Shown here one piece after another: positions 1 to 9,971 of a stretch of 37,411 nt of DNA. Both the position numbers and the translations under genes were made by a program. The stretch comes from Rhizobium sp. Q54 (GTDB taxonomy: Bacteria; Pseudomonadota; Alphaproteobacteria; SMXQ01), in the NCBI GenBank assembly GCA_945861615.1, contig CAMAVH010000012.1, forward strand, positions 1 to 37,411, read 5' to 3'. The first letter of the stretch is position 1; each line of letters begins with the position of its first letter. The notes beneath the pieces were generated by a model that made no database searches, was not told the DNA's origin, and saw only the letters and a list, made by a program, of their open reading frames with translations.

Positions 1-1479
1 CTCGACCGAAAGGCCCAGTTCGGCCAATTCCTCGGACCGCGCCAAAAGCCGCGCTGCCGAGCGTTCATCCAGCTCGACCACCTCGGGGATCAGCAGCATC
101 TGGCGCGCGACGCCCTTGGCCGATAGCGCATGTTTCATGCGCTCATAGACCAGGCGCTCATGCGCCGCATGCTGATCGACGATGACGAGGCCCGTGCGGG
201 TCTGCGCCACGATATAGGTTTCGTGCAATTGGCCGCGCGCGACGCCGAGCGGATAATCCAGGGCGTCATCGGGAAAGGCCGTATCTTCGGCCCGCGCCAT
301 CGGCGCGGCCTGCATCTGCAGCGCCTCGCTGCCGAGCGGCGCCTGCCAGGCGGCGGCCGTTTCGGCAAGACCACGATTCCAACCACCGCCGCTCGGCCGC
401 CCATAGGGCAAGGCAGGCCCTGTTCCGCCAGGGCGGAATGCGCCGAGCGCCGCCTCGGAGACCGTCGTCGAAGCGCGGTGGCCCTGCGCCGCCAAACCAT
501 GCTTGAGCGCGCCGACGATCAAGCCGCGCACCAGGCCCGCGTCGCGAAAGCGCACCTCGGTCTTGGCCGGATGGACGTTGACGTCGACCGTCTCGGGCGG
601 CGATTCGAGAAACAAGGCGACGACCGGGTGGCGATCGCGGGCGAGGAAATCCATATAGGCGCCGCGCACGGCGCCCTGCAGCAGGCGGTCGCGCACCGGG
701 CGGCCATTGACGAAGAGATATTGATGCTGCGCCGTGCCGCGCGAATAGGTCGGCAAGGCGGCATAGCCGGTGAGCCGCAGGCCTTCGCGCATCGCATCGA
801 TGCTCAGCGCGTTCTCGCCGAAATCGCGGCCCATCACGCTCGCGAGCCGCGCCAATCGCGCCTCGAACAGATCGCCGGTCTCGGCTTCGAGCGACAATTT
901 GCGCTCGCCGTCGCTGGTCACCGTGAAGGAGATGTCGGGATGGGCCATGGCGAGGCGCGTGATGCTGTCAAGCACATGGCCCTGCTCGGTGCGCACCGCC
1001 TTCATGAATTTCAGGCGGGCCGGCGTGGCGAAGAACAGATCGCGCACCTCGACGCGCGTGCCGCGCGCCAGCGCCGCCGGAACGGGCGCAGACTTCGCGC
1101 CGGCCTCGACGGAAATCTGCCAGGCGCTCTCGGCGCCGGGCTTGCGCGAGGCGATCGACAAACGGCTGACCGCGCCGATCGACGGCAAGGCCTCGCCGCG
1201 AAAGCCGAGGGTGCGGATATCGACGAGATCGTCGTCGGGCAATTTGGACGTGGCGTGGCGCTCGACCGCTAGGGTCAATTCGACCGGCGTCATGCCCTGG
1301 CCGTCGTCGGCCACGGCGATGAAACTGAGGCCGCCGTCGCGCAGATCCACTTCGATGCGCGACGCGCCGGCGTCGATGGCGTTCTCGACCAGTTCCTTGA
1401 CGCAGGCAGCCGGTCGCTCGATCACCTCGCCGGCGGCGATGCGATTGACCAGTCCCCCCGGAAGTAGCCGGATCGTCAC
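1..1479 (-). CDS. mutL: DNA mismatch repair protein MutL (3' end cut by window edge)
   Basis: MutL couples mismatch recognition by MutS to strand incision and removal. The first 493 codons are present. The GHL ATPase motifs are in order: [10 protein letters not shown] (about residue 34), DDGQGM (about 63) and GFRGEAL (about 92). Further on is the ring of the N-terminal fold ([22 protein letters not shown]) and then a variable linker. The C-terminal part includes [13 protein letters not shown], which fits the metal-binding DQHA-x2-E-x4-E signature of endonuclease-type MutL, so this copy probably nicks DNA itself, as expected where MutH is missing. The GTG start at 1479-1477 is chosen because it opens directly on [18 protein letters not shown] and overlaps the pgi stop as GTGA, implying translational coupling. 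The reading frame is open to the window edge. Confidence 0.96.
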   Translation of the reverse strand, partial: MTIRLLPGGLVNRIAAGEVIERPAACVKELVENAIDAGASRIEVDLRDGGLSFIAVADDGQGMTPVELTLAVERHATSKLPDDDLVDIRTLGFRGEALPSIGAVSRLSIASRKPGAESAWQISVEAGAKSAPVPAALARGTRVEVRDLFFATPARLKFMKAVRTEQGHVLDSITRLAMAHPDISFTVTSDGERKLSLEAETGDLFEARLARLASVMGRDFGENALSIDAMREGLRLTGYAALPTYSRGTAQHQYLFVNGRPVRDRLLQGAVRGAYMDFLARDRHPVVALFLESPPETVDVNVHPAKTEVRFRDAGLVRGLIVGALKHGLAAQGHRASTTVSEAALGAFRPGGTGPALPYGRPSGGGWNRGLAETAAAWQAPLGSEALQMQAAPMARAEDTAFPDDALDYPLGVARGQLHETYIVAQTRTGLVIVDQHAAHERLVYERMKHALSAKGVARQMLLIPEVVELDERSAARLLARSEELAELGLSVE

Positions 1480-2858
1480 GCGGGTTTGGCGCCGGCGAGC
1501 ACGGCCGGCGCCGTGGTCGGCACAGCGGGCCCCATGGCGGCGAGATATTGACGCGCCAGCACCTTGCCCTCCTCGACCTTGGGCTGGTCGAACGGATCGA
1601 CGCCCAGGAGATCGGCAGCGATGATCGTCTCGAGCATGAAATGCATCATCAGCGCGCCCATGCTCTCCTCGCCGATCGAGGCGACGCGCAGCACGCGGGT
1701 CGGCCGGCCGTTGCGCGCCAGGGTTTCGGCGGTGGCGCGCTGTTCGGCATCCAGCAGATCGCCCATGGTGCGGCCGACGAGATAGGAAAATTCCGGCTCG
1801 GTGGCCAGATTGGGCATCACCATGTCGCCGGCGCCTTCGGCCGGTCCGAAGATCAGCGTGTAGAGCTTGTCCTTGGGGCCGCCGAGATAGAGCTGCACCT
1901 GGCTATGCTGATCGACGGTGCCGAGCGCGTTGATCGGCGTGGTGCCTTTGCCGTCCTTGCCGAGGCTTTCGGCCCACAGCTGGCGGTACCAGAAGGCGAA
2001 GGGCGCCAGGCGGTCGACATAGGGCATCAGCACCGACTGGCTAAGACCCTGGCGCGACGCAGCGACGGCGAGCGCTGCACCGACGGCGGGCGCGGAGTCG
2101 GCGGCTGTCTTCGCGGCGAGCGCGGCATCGAGCGCGGCCTGGGCGCCGTCACGCACCTTTTTGGCGTCGAGGCCGGCGATCATCGCCGGCAGCAGACCGA
2201 CATTGGTCAGCGCCGAATAGCGCCCGCCGACGCCGGGATCATGTTCGAACAGCGGAATGCCGAAACGGCCGGCCGCGCGGCGCAGCGGATTTGCCTTGCC
2301 GTTCACCGCCGGCTCGGTGATCGCCACCATATGTTTGGCGAGCGAGTCCTTCCCGAGGCGCTCGATATAAGCATCGGCCAAAGTGAAGAACTGCATGGCG
2401 GTTTCCGCCGTCGATCCCGACTTGGACACGACGATAACGCCAGTGCGGGCCAGATCGAGACTGCCATAAATCCGGCCGAAGGTCGCCGGGTCGATATTAT
2501 CGAGGAAATGCAGACGCGGGCCGCTGCCGGTCTTGCGCGGCAGGCCGACCGGCCAGTGGGCAAGGGCGCAGAGGGTCTGGCCGCCAAGGCTGGAGCCGCC
2601 GGTGCCGAGCACCAGCACGTCGTCGAAGCTGCCGCGAAAGCGCGACGCAACATCCTTGAGCGCGGTCAGGTCGCTGCGCGCCGAAGGCACCGCCAGCAAG
2701 GGCAGGCTACCGGACGCGCGCGGATCGCGGGCCTGGCCGCGCAAACGGTCGAGCGCCCGGCCCGTCGCGACAATGGCCGCTTCGAGTTCCGCTTCGGGAA
2801 TGCCACCCTCGCCGATGCGACCGGCGAGGCAGGTGGCGATGTCTTGGTCGAAATGCAT
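1476..2858 (-). CDS. pgi: Glucose-6-phosphate isomerase
   Basis: Interconverts glucose 6-phosphate and fructose 6-phosphate in the cytoplasm. The 460-residue product shows two SIS-type sugar-phosphate regions: [14 protein letters not shown] and the phosphate-binding [10 protein letters not shown], then [13 protein letters not shown]. The catalytic-base region is [11 protein letters not shown], the conserved His lies in [12 protein letters not shown], and the C-terminal Lys in [12 protein letters not shown]. It is shorter than the roughly 550-residue E. coli enzyme and closer in size to the compact bacterial form. The start ATG at 2858 has no strong Shine-Dalgarno sequence. The stop overlaps the mutL start. 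An EcfG-like promoter match lies about 100 bases upstream (2961-2986). Confidence 0.95.
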   Translation of the reverse strand: MHFDQDIATCLAGRIGEGGIPEAELEAAIVATGRALDRLRGQARDPRASGSLPLLAVPSARSDLTALKDVASRFRGSFDDVLVLGTGGSSLGGQTLCALAHWPVGLPRKTGSGPRLHFLDNIDPATFGRIYGSLDLARTGVIVVSKSGSTAETAMQFFTLADAYIERLGKDSLAKHMVAITEPAVNGKANPLRRAAGRFGIPLFEHDPGVGGRYSALTNVGLLPAMIAGLDAKKVRDGAQAALDAALAAKTAADSAPAVGAALAVAASRQGLSQSVLMPYVDRLAPFAFWYRQLWAESLGKDGKGTTPINALGTVDQHSQVQLYLGGPKDKLYTLIFGPAEGAGDMVMPNLATEPEFSYLVGRTMGDLLDAEQRATAETLARNGRPTRVLRVASIGEESMGALMMHFMLETIIAADLLGVDPFDQPKVEEGKVLARQYLAAMGPAVPTTAPAVLAGAKPA

Positions 2859-2960
2859 GGGGGGAACTCTAGCAGAGAGGGAGAGAGGCGGCCAACCGAT
2901 GGAAATCGGCCAAGCCAGCTTGGCGGCGCACTATGGCGGTTCCAAGGCGGCCGGGAACGT

Positions 2961-2986
2961 AACGTCTTCATGACGCAGGGCGTTCC
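2961..2986 (-). promoter_or_regulatory. Putative EcfG (general stress sigma) promoter upstream of pgi
   Basis: On the minus strand GGAAC (2986-2982) is followed after 17 bases by CGTT (2964-2961), matching the alphaproteobacterial EcfG consensus GGAAC-N16/17-CGTT. It points at pgi, whose start lies about 100 bases downstream. At equal base frequencies roughly 0.6 such matches per window would occur by chance, so this is suggestive only. Confidence 0.4.
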
Positions 2987-3052
2987 GCATATCCCTCTGT
3001 CATAGCCGGACGCCCGGTTTTTGCCGCTTGCGCCGCCGCTGACCTTTCAGGC

Positions 3053-4444
3053 TCAGTCCTCGATGGGCGGAGCCGGCGCCGTGGCCATCACGCCCTTTGG
3101 CTGCCCGACGACAACGAAGGTCAACTTGGCCGGGTCGAGCAAGCGCTGCGCCACGCGCCGGACATCGTCCTGACTCACCGCTTCTATGAAGCCGTTGCGC
3201 TTGTCGAGATAGTCGATGCCGAGGTTCTCGAGCTGGATACCGACCAGCAGGCTTGCCATGCGGCCGGTCGAGTCGATGTTGGTGAGGAAGGAGCCGGTGA
3301 GATAGGTCTTGGTGTCGGCCAGTTCCTCGTCTGTCAGGCCGGCGTCGCGCAGCTTCGCCCATTCCTTGCGGATGATGTCGATGCTTTCGCCGACGCGGTC
3401 GTTCTGAGTGGCGACGCCGCCGGTGATCAGCGCCGAACGGTCATAAGGCGCCAGCGAGGTGTTCACGCCATAGGCGAGACCGCGTTTTTCGCGCACCTCC
3501 TCCATCAAGCGGGAGGTCAAACCGCCGCCGCCGAAGGCCTGATTCATCACATAGGCGATGTAATAGTCGGGATCCTGGCGCGACAGCCCCGCCTGGCCGA
3601 AGGTCACCACGCTCTGCGGGATCTTCTTATCGATGACGAAAACCTGACCGGCCAGCGCCGGCGCCACCTGGGGCAATTCGATTGGTCCGGACGAGGACGA
3701 CAAAGCGCCGAACACCGCATCGAGGCGCGGCTTGAGTTCCTCCGCCGTGATGTCGCCGACGACGCCGACCACCAGCCGGTCGCGCACGAAGCGCCGCTTC
3801 ACATAGGCCTCGAAATCCGCCGGCTTCAAGCTCTCCACGCTTTGGCGAGTGCCCTCGGCCGAGCGGCCGTAAGGATGATCGCCGAAGGCCGTGCGCGCCA
3901 GTACCCGGCCGGCGATACGCCGCGGATTTTCCGCAGCGCCCGACAGCCAGGCGCGCGTCTGCGTCTTGACCTTCTCGACCGCCGATTCATCGAAGCGCGG
4001 CACATTCAATGCTAGGCGCAACAGGTCGAAAGCCATGGTTTCGTTGCGTTTGAGCGTGCGCAAACTGCCGCCGACGCTATCGACCGAAGAATCGAATCCG
4101 AGCGACACCGAATTGTCTTCCAGACGGCGCTGGAATTCCTGCGAATTGAGACTGCCGGCGCCCTCGTCCAAGAGGCCGGCGACGAGGTTGCTCAAGCCCT
4201 CCTTGCCGGCGGGGTCGAGAGCCGAACCGCCGCGAAAGGCGAATTGCATGGAGACGACGGGCACACTGCGGTCGCGCACCAGCCAGGCTTCGACGCCCTT
4301 GGCGCTGACGACGCGCTCGATGGCCACCGCTTCGGCCGGTGCGGCCATGAAGGGAGACAGCGTCGCCGCGACGATGGCGGCGGCGGCAACGACGGCGGAG
4401 CCGCACAACCGAGACTGGCGCAGGACGGGCATGGAAAAGCGCAT
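3053..4444 (-). CDS. M16 family peptidase, non-catalytic partner subunit (exported)
   Basis: 463-residue insulinase/processing-peptidase family protein. A signal peptide is visible (basic start, hydrophobic residues about 16-35, cleavage near APAEA). Where the active subunit has the zinc motif HxxEH, this protein reads GLSNLVAGLLDEGAG, without histidines, so it should be catalytically dead. The C-terminal half keeps the GGLTSRLMEEVREKRGLAYG segment with the Arg and Tyr that line the substrate groove in M16 partner subunits. It starts three bases after the stop of the active M16 gene at 4448, consistent with a heterodimer made from one transcript in the periplasm. The natural substrate is unknown. 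Confidence 0.9.
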   Translation of the reverse strand: MRFSMPVLRQSRLCGSAVVAAAAIVAATLSPFMAAPAEAVAIERVVSAKGVEAWLVRDRSVPVVSMQFAFRGGSALDPAGKEGLSNLVAGLLDEGAGSLNSQEFQRRLEDNSVSLGFDSSVDSVGGSLRTLKRNETMAFDLLRLALNVPRFDESAVEKVKTQTRAWLSGAAENPRRIAGRVLARTAFGDHPYGRSAEGTRQSVESLKPADFEAYVKRRFVRDRLVVGVVGDITAEELKPRLDAVFGALSSSSGPIELPQVAPALAGQVFVIDKKIPQSVVTFGQAGLSRQDPDYYIAYVMNQAFGGGGLTSRLMEEVREKRGLAYGVNTSLAPYDRSALITGGVATQNDRVGESIDIIRKEWAKLRDAGLTDEELADTKTYLTGSFLTNIDSTGRMASLLVGIQLENLGIDYLDKRNGFIEAVSQDDVRRVAQRLLDPAKLTFVVVGQPKGVMATAPAPPIED

Positions 4445-4447
4445 CGG

Positions 4448-5812
4448 TCAGCTCCGCGACGGACGAGGCGCCGGCAACAGCGCGCCGGTCACCGAGTTGA
4501 CGGCATTGAAAACAAGGCGCGCCGCGGCATTGACCTGCTCTGGCGTCACCCCGCCGATACGTTCGGGCCAGGCTTCGACGTCGGCGACGGTCTGGCCGGT
4601 GGTCAACGCGGTGCCGATCGCCATGGCGCCGCGGCGCAGCGAATCGCGGGCATAGTCCGCGCTGGAGACCAGTTGGTTCTTGGCGCGCGAGACTTCATCC
4701 GCCGTCACGCCGTCCTTCAAGAGGCGGGCGATTTCGAGATCGATCGCCTCTTCCAGCTTGCTGAGCGGCACGTCGGCGCGCGGCTGGCCGCCGACCGAGA
4801 TCGTGCCGTAATCGAGCGCGCTCGGTTCATAAGATACCCAAGCCGAGACGGCGATTTTGTCTTCTTCGACCAGCTTACGGTACAGCCGGCTGGTGGCGCC
4901 GCCCGAGAGGATCGTCTCCAGCACCTGCAGAGCGTAGGCATATTGCTTATCGCCGGTGGTGTAGCTCGGAGCGAGATATTCGCGTGTGAGGCGCGGCTCG
5001 CGCACGCGATCGCTTTCCAACACGATGCGGCGCGCGGATGTGTGCAGGGGCTCGCGCAAGCGCACGCGCGGCGCGATGTCGCGGCGCGGGATCGGCGCGT
5101 AATATTTCGCCGCAAGGTCACGCACCTGCTCGACGGTCACATCTCCCGAGATGATGAGGATGGCGTTGTTCGGCGCGTAATGGCGCCGGTAGAAATCGAG
5201 CGCGTCCTTTTGCGTCAGAGTCGCCATCTCATGCTGCCAGCCGATCACCGGAATGCGGTAGGGATGATTGAGGAACAAGGTGGCGTTCATCTGCTCGTTG
5301 AGCAGCGCGGCGGGGTTGTTGTCGATACGCGACCGCCGCTCCTCGATGATGACCTGGCGCTCGGGCGTCACCACGTCGTCGGTGATGGCCAGATTGGCCA
5401 TGCGGTCGGATTCGAGCTTCATCACCAGTTCGAGCCGGTCTGCGGCGACGGTCTGGTGGTAGCCGGTGTAATCCCAACTGGTGAAGGCGTTGTCGCGGCC
5501 GCCGTTGCGTGCGACGGTGCGCGAGAATTCGCCCGGCGCGATCGTGCCGCTGCCGCGAAACATCAGATGCTCGAGGAAATGCGCGATGCCGGACTTGCCT
5601 TGCGGATCGTCCGCCGCGCCGACCTTGTACCAAACCATCTGCGTGACGACGGGCAGGCGATGATTCTCGATCACCACGACATCGAGCCCATTGGGCAGCG
5701 TGAAGGTCTTGGGATCGAAGACAGCGCCCCAGCTGGCGCTAGGGGCAGCGCCGGCCCACAGCAGCAGTCCGACGACGAGCGCCGCGCGCAAAGGCTTCAA
5801 ACGGGGGAACAT
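4448..5812 (-). CDS. M16 family zinc metallopeptidase, catalytic subunit (exported)
   Basis: 454-residue exported metallopeptidase. After a hydrophobic signal peptide (about residues 8-30) the NGLDVVVIENHRLPVV strand leads to the inverted zinc motif HFLEH (His78, Glu81, His82); the third ligand is probably a Glu in VIIEERRSRID about 75 residues later. The C-terminal half has GGATSRLYRKLVEEDKIA, typical of the family. The start ATG at 5812 follows an excellent AGGAGG ribosome site 4 bases upstream. The inactive partner follows directly. Paired active/inactive M16 proteins occur widely in bacteria as PqqL- or mitochondrial-processing-peptidase-like dimers; the target peptide is not known. Confidence 0.93.
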   Translation of the reverse strand: MFPRLKPLRAALVVGLLLWAGAAPSASWGAVFDPKTFTLPNGLDVVVIENHRLPVVTQMVWYKVGAADDPQGKSGIAHFLEHLMFRGSGTIAPGEFSRTVARNGGRDNAFTSWDYTGYHQTVAADRLELVMKLESDRMANLAITDDVVTPERQVIIEERRSRIDNNPAALLNEQMNATLFLNHPYRIPVIGWQHEMATLTQKDALDFYRRHYAPNNAILIISGDVTVEQVRDLAAKYYAPIPRRDIAPRVRLREPLHTSARRIVLESDRVREPRLTREYLAPSYTTGDKQYAYALQVLETILSGGATSRLYRKLVEEDKIAVSAWVSYEPSALDYGTISVGGQPRADVPLSKLEEAIDLEIARLLKDGVTADEVSRAKNQLVSSADYARDSLRRGAMAIGTALTTGQTVADVEAWPERIGGVTPEQVNAAARLVFNAVNSVTGALLPAPRPSRS

Positions 5813-5980
5813 CGCACCTCCTGATCGCCGGCGCCCTGCCGGACGCCAAACGTGACCACGCCCATGATTATTCGGGGCTCAGTATGGCGCTTCCGTGGCA
5901 GCGGCGCGGTCGGAAAAGATCACGAAAGCGCGAGGCGCCGCGCGGCCGGCGCGATTTCCGGCAGGGCGGCGGCTAGGCTT

Positions 5981-6583
5981 TTAGAAAATGCCGCTGAGGA
6001 TGCCGCTTTTGAGACCATCGCCGCGGCGGCGGATGATCGGCGTCTCGCCTTCCGTCGGCGCTTTCCCGAGGGCGGCGTTCTCGCGTAGGCGGCGCGCTTC
6101 CTTGTCGGCATCGACGATGGTGCCGGGCGCATTCGCCGACTGCCAGAACATCAAGCTGTCGACGAAACCGGTTTCGGCTTCGGCCAGCACCGAGCTTTCG
6201 CGATTGACGGTGGCGCGGATATTGGGGTCGGCATTGGCGGCGCCCGCCAAGCGCAACAGGGCCGCTTCGCCGGGATCGCGCCCCTGCAGGATGGGGCTTT
6301 CTTGACGCACCGCGCCGCTATCGCGATCGACGACGATCTGGCGTGCCGTCTGGCGGATATCGGTTTCCTGCGGACGCTGCGCACCCGGTTGCGGTGCCGT
6401 CAGGCCATAGTCCGGCGGCAGGCTCAGCGGCGCCCGCGAGACGACGCGGAACTCGTCGGGCGGCGTCTTGTCGGCCCCGAGGATGCTGCCGATATTCGAG
6501 CAGCCCGTCAGCGCCAGGGCGAACAGCGCCACGGGCGCGGCGATGCGCCAGGAAGAGAGAGCCGAACGAGAAAGCGAAGTCAT
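5981..6583 (-). CDS. DUF3035 lipoprotein, BamF-like outer-membrane assembly subunit
   Basis: A 200-residue lipoprotein. The chosen start at 6583 gives MTSLSRSALSSWRIAAP followed by a hydrophobic stretch and the lipobox LTGC, and has an AAGAGGA ribosome site; the longer open frame upstream overlaps lspA and is not needed. The mature start contains DKTPPDEFRVVSRAPLSLPP, the conserved segment that DUF3035 proteins share with BamC-type lipoproteins. DUF3035 has been linked to the beta-barrel assembly complex of alphaproteobacteria (BamF in Caulobacter); that function is taken from family knowledge. It lies 22 bases after lspA, whose product processes such lipoproteins. Confidence 0.82.
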   Translation of the reverse strand: MTSLSRSALSSWRIAAPVALFALALTGCSNIGSILGADKTPPDEFRVVSRAPLSLPPDYGLTAPQPGAQRPQETDIRQTARQIVVDRDSGAVRQESPILQGRDPGEAALLRLAGAANADPNIRATVNRESSVLAEAETGFVDSLMFWQSANAPGTIVDADKEARRLRENAALGKAPTEGETPIIRRRGDGLKSGILSGIF

Positions 6584-6605
6584 GAGCCAGTCCTCTTGGG
6601 CCAAA

Positions 6606-7121
6606 TCAGCGCAATGATTCCTTGCGCCCGATGAGGGCGTCAAGAACCAGTAATAGCACGCCGACCACGATCCCGGCGTCGGCCAAGTTGAAGGCCGGCC
6701 AATGCCAGCCAAAGGCATGAAAATCCAGGAAATCCGCCACCGCGCCCCAGCGCAGGCGATCAATCACATTGCCGATGGCGCCGCCGATCACCAGGCCGAG
6801 CGCGACCAGCACCCAAAAATGGGCGGCGCGCCACAGCCAGCCGATCAGGATGATGACGATCACCAGGGCCAGGGCGGCGAACAGCCAGCGGCCCCATGCG
6901 ACATTGTTGCCGATGCCGAAGGTGACGCCTTCGTTCCACACCATCACGAGGTTGAAAAACGGCGTCACTTCGATGCGCCGCGGCGGGTTCATCAGATGGC
7001 CGACGACCCACCATTTGCTGATCTGGTCGAGAACCACAAGCAGCGCGGCGATGCCCAGCCCGACGGGCAGGCGATAGCGATGCGGCGGGAGAACGGGCTC
7101 GGTTATGGCGCTCTCGGTCAT
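6606..7121 (-). CDS. lspA: Lipoprotein signal peptidase (signal peptidase II)
   Basis: Inner-membrane aspartic peptidase that removes the signal peptide from diacylglyceryl-prolipoproteins. The 171-residue product has four hydrophobic segments (about residues 20-35, 75-95, 102-120, 145-163). The family signature is clear: VLDQISKWW in the first segment, FFNLVMVWNEGVTFG, then the two catalytic aspartates in GNVIDRLRWGAVADF and FNLADAGIVVG. It begins three bases after the ileS stop, so it is translationally coupled, and no separate strong ribosome site is seen. Confidence 0.96.
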   Translation of the reverse strand: MTESAITEPVLPPHRYRLPVGLGIAALLVVLDQISKWWVVGHLMNPPRRIEVTPFFNLVMVWNEGVTFGIGNNVAWGRWLFAALALVIVIILIGWLWRAAHFWVLVALGLVIGGAIGNVIDRLRWGAVADFLDFHAFGWHWPAFNLADAGIVVGVLLLVLDALIGRKESLR

Positions 7122-7124
7122 GAT

Positions 7125-9971
7125 TTAGGCAACCGTCAAACTGTCGATGGCATCGGCGCAGCGGACGCAGGTGTCGTCATGCTTGGGATGCTGGCCGACT
7201 TCCTCCAGCACCCGCCAGCAGCGCTGGCATTTGGCGCCGTCGGCCAGTGCGACGACCACGGCGACGCCGGGCACGTCGGGCAGGCGGAAGGCATCCGCCG
7301 CGCCCCCACCTTCAAGAATGGCGCCGTCGAGCAAGGCGATGTCCGAAGTGATCGCTATTTCGGCAAGATCGAGGTCGGCGAGCGCCGCGCGATAGCTGGC
7401 GTCGGCATAGACCTTGGGCGAGGCCTGCAGGCTCGACCCGATCGTCTTGTTGGCGCGCGCCAGTTCCAGCGCGCCGGTGACGACGCGGCGCAGCTTGCGG
7501 ATGGTCTCCCACTTGGCAGCCAGGGCATCGTCCTGCCAGGCGGCGGGAATCGCCGGGAACTCGCGCAAGTGGACGCTGTCCGTCTCGCTCGGAAAGCGCG
7601 CCAGCCAAGCCTCTTCCGCGGTGAAGCAAAGCACCGGCGCGAGCCATGCGGTCAGGCAATTGAATAGCGTGTCCATCACCGTGCGCGCGGCGCGGCGGCG
7701 GATGCTGGTCGGCGCGTCGCAATAGAGCGCGTCTTTACGCACGTCGAAGTAGAAGGCCGAGAGATCGACGGCGCAGAAGCTGTGCAGCGCGGCGAAGAAA
7801 TTATGGAACTCGAAGCTGTCGCAGGCGGCGCGCAGCTGCTTGTCCATCAGCGCCACCTGGTGCAGCACCAGGCGCTCGAGCTCCGGCATCTGCTCGACCG
7901 GCAGGCGTTCGGCTTCGCTAAAGCCATCGAGCGCTCCTAAGAGGTAGCGCAGCGTGTTGCGCAGGCGGCGATAGGTGTCGGCCTGATATTTGAGAATCTC
8001 GGGGCCGATGCGCAGATCGTCGGAATAATCCGAGGCGATGACCCACAGGCGCAGGATGTCGGCGCCGAACTCTTCCATGACCTTCTGCGGCGCGACGACA
8101 TTGCCGAGCGACTTGGACATCTTGCGGCCCTGCTCGTCGAGCACGAAACCGTGGGTCAGCACGTTGTCGTAGGGCGCGCGGCCGCGCGTGCCGCAAGATT
8201 CCAAGAGCGACGACTGGAACCAGCCGCGATGCTGGTCGGAGCCTTCGAGATAGAGCGCGGCGGGCGAGCCAAGCTCGGGGCGCGCTTCGAGCACGAACGC
8301 ATGGGTGCTGCCCGAATCGAACCAGACGTCGAGGATGTCCTTCACCTGCTCGAAGTTCGCCGCGTCGTGCTCGGGCGCGAGGAAGCGCGACGGATCGGCG
8401 CTGAACCACACATCCGAGCCTTCGGCCTCGACCGCCTCGACGATGCGCTGCATCACTTTGGGATCGCGCAGCGGCTGGCCGCTGCGCTTGTCGACGAAGA
8501 CCGTGATGGGCGCGCCCCAAGCGCGCTGACGCGAGACGCACCAGTCGGGGCGGCCCTCGACCATGGCGCCGATGCGGTTGCGCCCGGCCGCCGGCACGAA
8601 GCGCGTGTCGTCGATGGCTTTCAGCGCCTTCTGGCGCAGCGTCTGGTTCTCGCCGATTGCCGGCTGATCCATGCCGATGAACCATTGCGGCGTGGTGCGG
8701 AAGATCAGCGGCGCCTTGGAGCGCCAGGAATGCGGGTAGGAGTGTACCAGCTTGCCATGTGCCAGCAGCGCGCCGACTTCGATCAGCTTCTCCAGCACCG
8801 GCTTGTCGGCCTTGAAGACATGCAGGCCGGCGAATAACGGCACACGCGGATAATAGGTGCCGTCCTCGGCGACCGTTTCCGGCACTTCGAGCTTGAACTT
8901 CTGGCCGACGACGAAGTCCTCGGCGCCATGGCCCGGCGCGGTATGGACGAAGCCGGTGCCCGCTTCGGTGGTGACATGGTCGCCCGGCAGCAATGGCACG
9001 TCGAAATCGTAACCCTGCCCGCGCCAGGGATGGGCGCAGACCGAGCCTTCAAGCTGCTCGCCCGTCAGCGTCGCGGCGATCTTATGGCCGGTGATCTTGG
9101 CCGAGGCGAGCAAACTGTCGAACAATTCGCGGACGACGAGGATCTTTTCGCCGACCTTGGCCAGGCTGCCCTCGCCTGCTTCGGTCACTTCGACGACGAG
9201 ATAGTCGAAGCTCGGGCCATAAGCGATGGCGCGGTTGCCCGGCAGCGTCCAGGGCGTCGTCGTCCAGATGACGATCGAGGCGCCCTTCAATTCGGCGAGC
9301 GACGTTTTCACCACGGGGAAGCGCACCCACACCGTGGTCGAGGTGTGATCGTGATATTCGACCTCGGCTTCGGCCAGCGCGGTCTTCTCGACCACCGACC
9401 ACATCACCGGCTTCACGCCTTTATAAAGCAGGCCGTTGAGCAGGAACTTGCCGAGCTCGCGCACGATCGACGCCTCGGCGGCGTTGGTCATGGTGGTGTA
9501 GGGATTGGCCCAGTCGCCGGCGACGCCGAGGCGCTTGAACTCCTCGCGCTGAATGTCGATCCACTCGGCGGCGAAGCGGCGGCACTCGTCGCGGAAATCG
9601 ATGATCGGTACCGCGTCCTTGTCTTTGCCCTTGGCGCGGTACTGTTCCTCGATCTTCCATTCGATCGGCAGGCCGTGGCAGTCCCAACCCGGCACGTAGG
9701 GCGAGTCGTAGCCGAGCATGCCGCGCGTGCGGTTGATGACGTCCTTCAGGATTTTGTTCAGCGCATGGCCGATGTGGATATTGCCGTTGGCGTAAGGCGG
9801 ACCGTCGTGCAGCACGAACTTCGGCCGGCCCTTGGCGCGGGCGCGCTGGGTCTCATAGAGGCCGATCTTGGCCCAGCGGGCGAGCAGCTCGGGCTCGCGT
9901 TGGGCGAGCCCTGCCTTCATCGGAAAGCCGGTCTTCGGCAGGAAAACGGTGGATTTATAGTCGGCGGCCAT
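7125..9971 (-). CDS. ileS: Isoleucyl-tRNA synthetase
   Basis: Class I aminoacyl-tRNA synthetase, 948 residues, the usual bacterial length. The HIGH motif is in GPPYANGNIHIGHALNK (His66-His69); KMSKSLGN lies near residue 616. The editing (CP1) domain carries WTTTPWTLPGNRA. The C-terminal zinc knuckle is present, with Cys pairs in CQRCW and CVRCA, typical of the bacterial type sensitive to mupirocin rather than the resistant eukaryote-like type. The ATG at 9971 has no clear Shine-Dalgarno sequence, but the N-terminus (DYKSTVFLPKTGFPMKAGL) matches the family start. The lspA gene follows after three bases. Confidence 0.98.
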   Translation of the reverse strand: MAADYKSTVFLPKTGFPMKAGLAQREPELLARWAKIGLYETQRARAKGRPKFVLHDGPPYANGNIHIGHALNKILKDVINRTRGMLGYDSPYVPGWDCHGLPIEWKIEEQYRAKGKDKDAVPIIDFRDECRRFAAEWIDIQREEFKRLGVAGDWANPYTTMTNAAEASIVRELGKFLLNGLLYKGVKPVMWSVVEKTALAEAEVEYHDHTSTTVWVRFPVVKTSLAELKGASIVIWTTTPWTLPGNRAIAYGPSFDYLVVEVTEAGEGSLAKVGEKILVVRELFDSLLASAKITGHKIAATLTGEQLEGSVCAHPWRGQGYDFDVPLLPGDHVTTEAGTGFVHTAPGHGAEDFVVGQKFKLEVPETVAEDGTYYPRVPLFAGLHVFKADKPVLEKLIEVGALLAHGKLVHSYPHSWRSKAPLIFRTTPQWFIGMDQPAIGENQTLRQKALKAIDDTRFVPAAGRNRIGAMVEGRPDWCVSRQRAWGAPITVFVDKRSGQPLRDPKVMQRIVEAVEAEGSDVWFSADPSRFLAPEHDAANFEQVKDILDVWFDSGSTHAFVLEARPELGSPAALYLEGSDQHRGWFQSSLLESCGTRGRAPYDNVLTHGFVLDEQGRKMSKSLGNVVAPQKVMEEFGADILRLWVIASDYSDDLRIGPEILKYQADTYRRLRNTLRYLLGALDGFSEAERLPVEQMPELERLVLHQVALMDKQLRAACDSFEFHNFFAALHSFCAVDLSAFYFDVRKDALYCDAPTSIRRRAARTVMDTLFNCLTAWLAPVLCFTAEEAWLARFPSETDSVHLREFPAIPAAWQDDALAAKWETIRKLRRVVTGALELARANKTIGSSLQASPKVYADASYRAALADLDLAEIAITSDIALLDGAILEGGGAADAFRLPDVPGVAVVVALADGAKCQRCWRVLEEVGQHPKHDDTCVRCADAIDSLTVA

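Noticed and set aside
130-1272. Long plus-strand open frame of 380 codons over mutL
   Set aside because: It is the antisense shadow of mutL: it is rich in Arg, Ala and Gly with no domain, while the minus-strand frame shows all MutL motifs.
1476-1479. Frameshift between pgi and mutL
   Set aside because: The four-base GTGA overlap is a normal coupling arrangement; both frames carry intact motifs at their ends.
1548-3005. Plus-strand open frame of 485 codons over pgi
   Set aside because: Low-complexity antisense frame in GC-rich DNA; the minus strand has a clear phosphoglucose isomerase.
4244-5824. Plus-strand open frame of 526 codons over the M16 genes
   Set aside because: Antisense of two well-supported peptidase genes; no recognisable domain or ribosome site.
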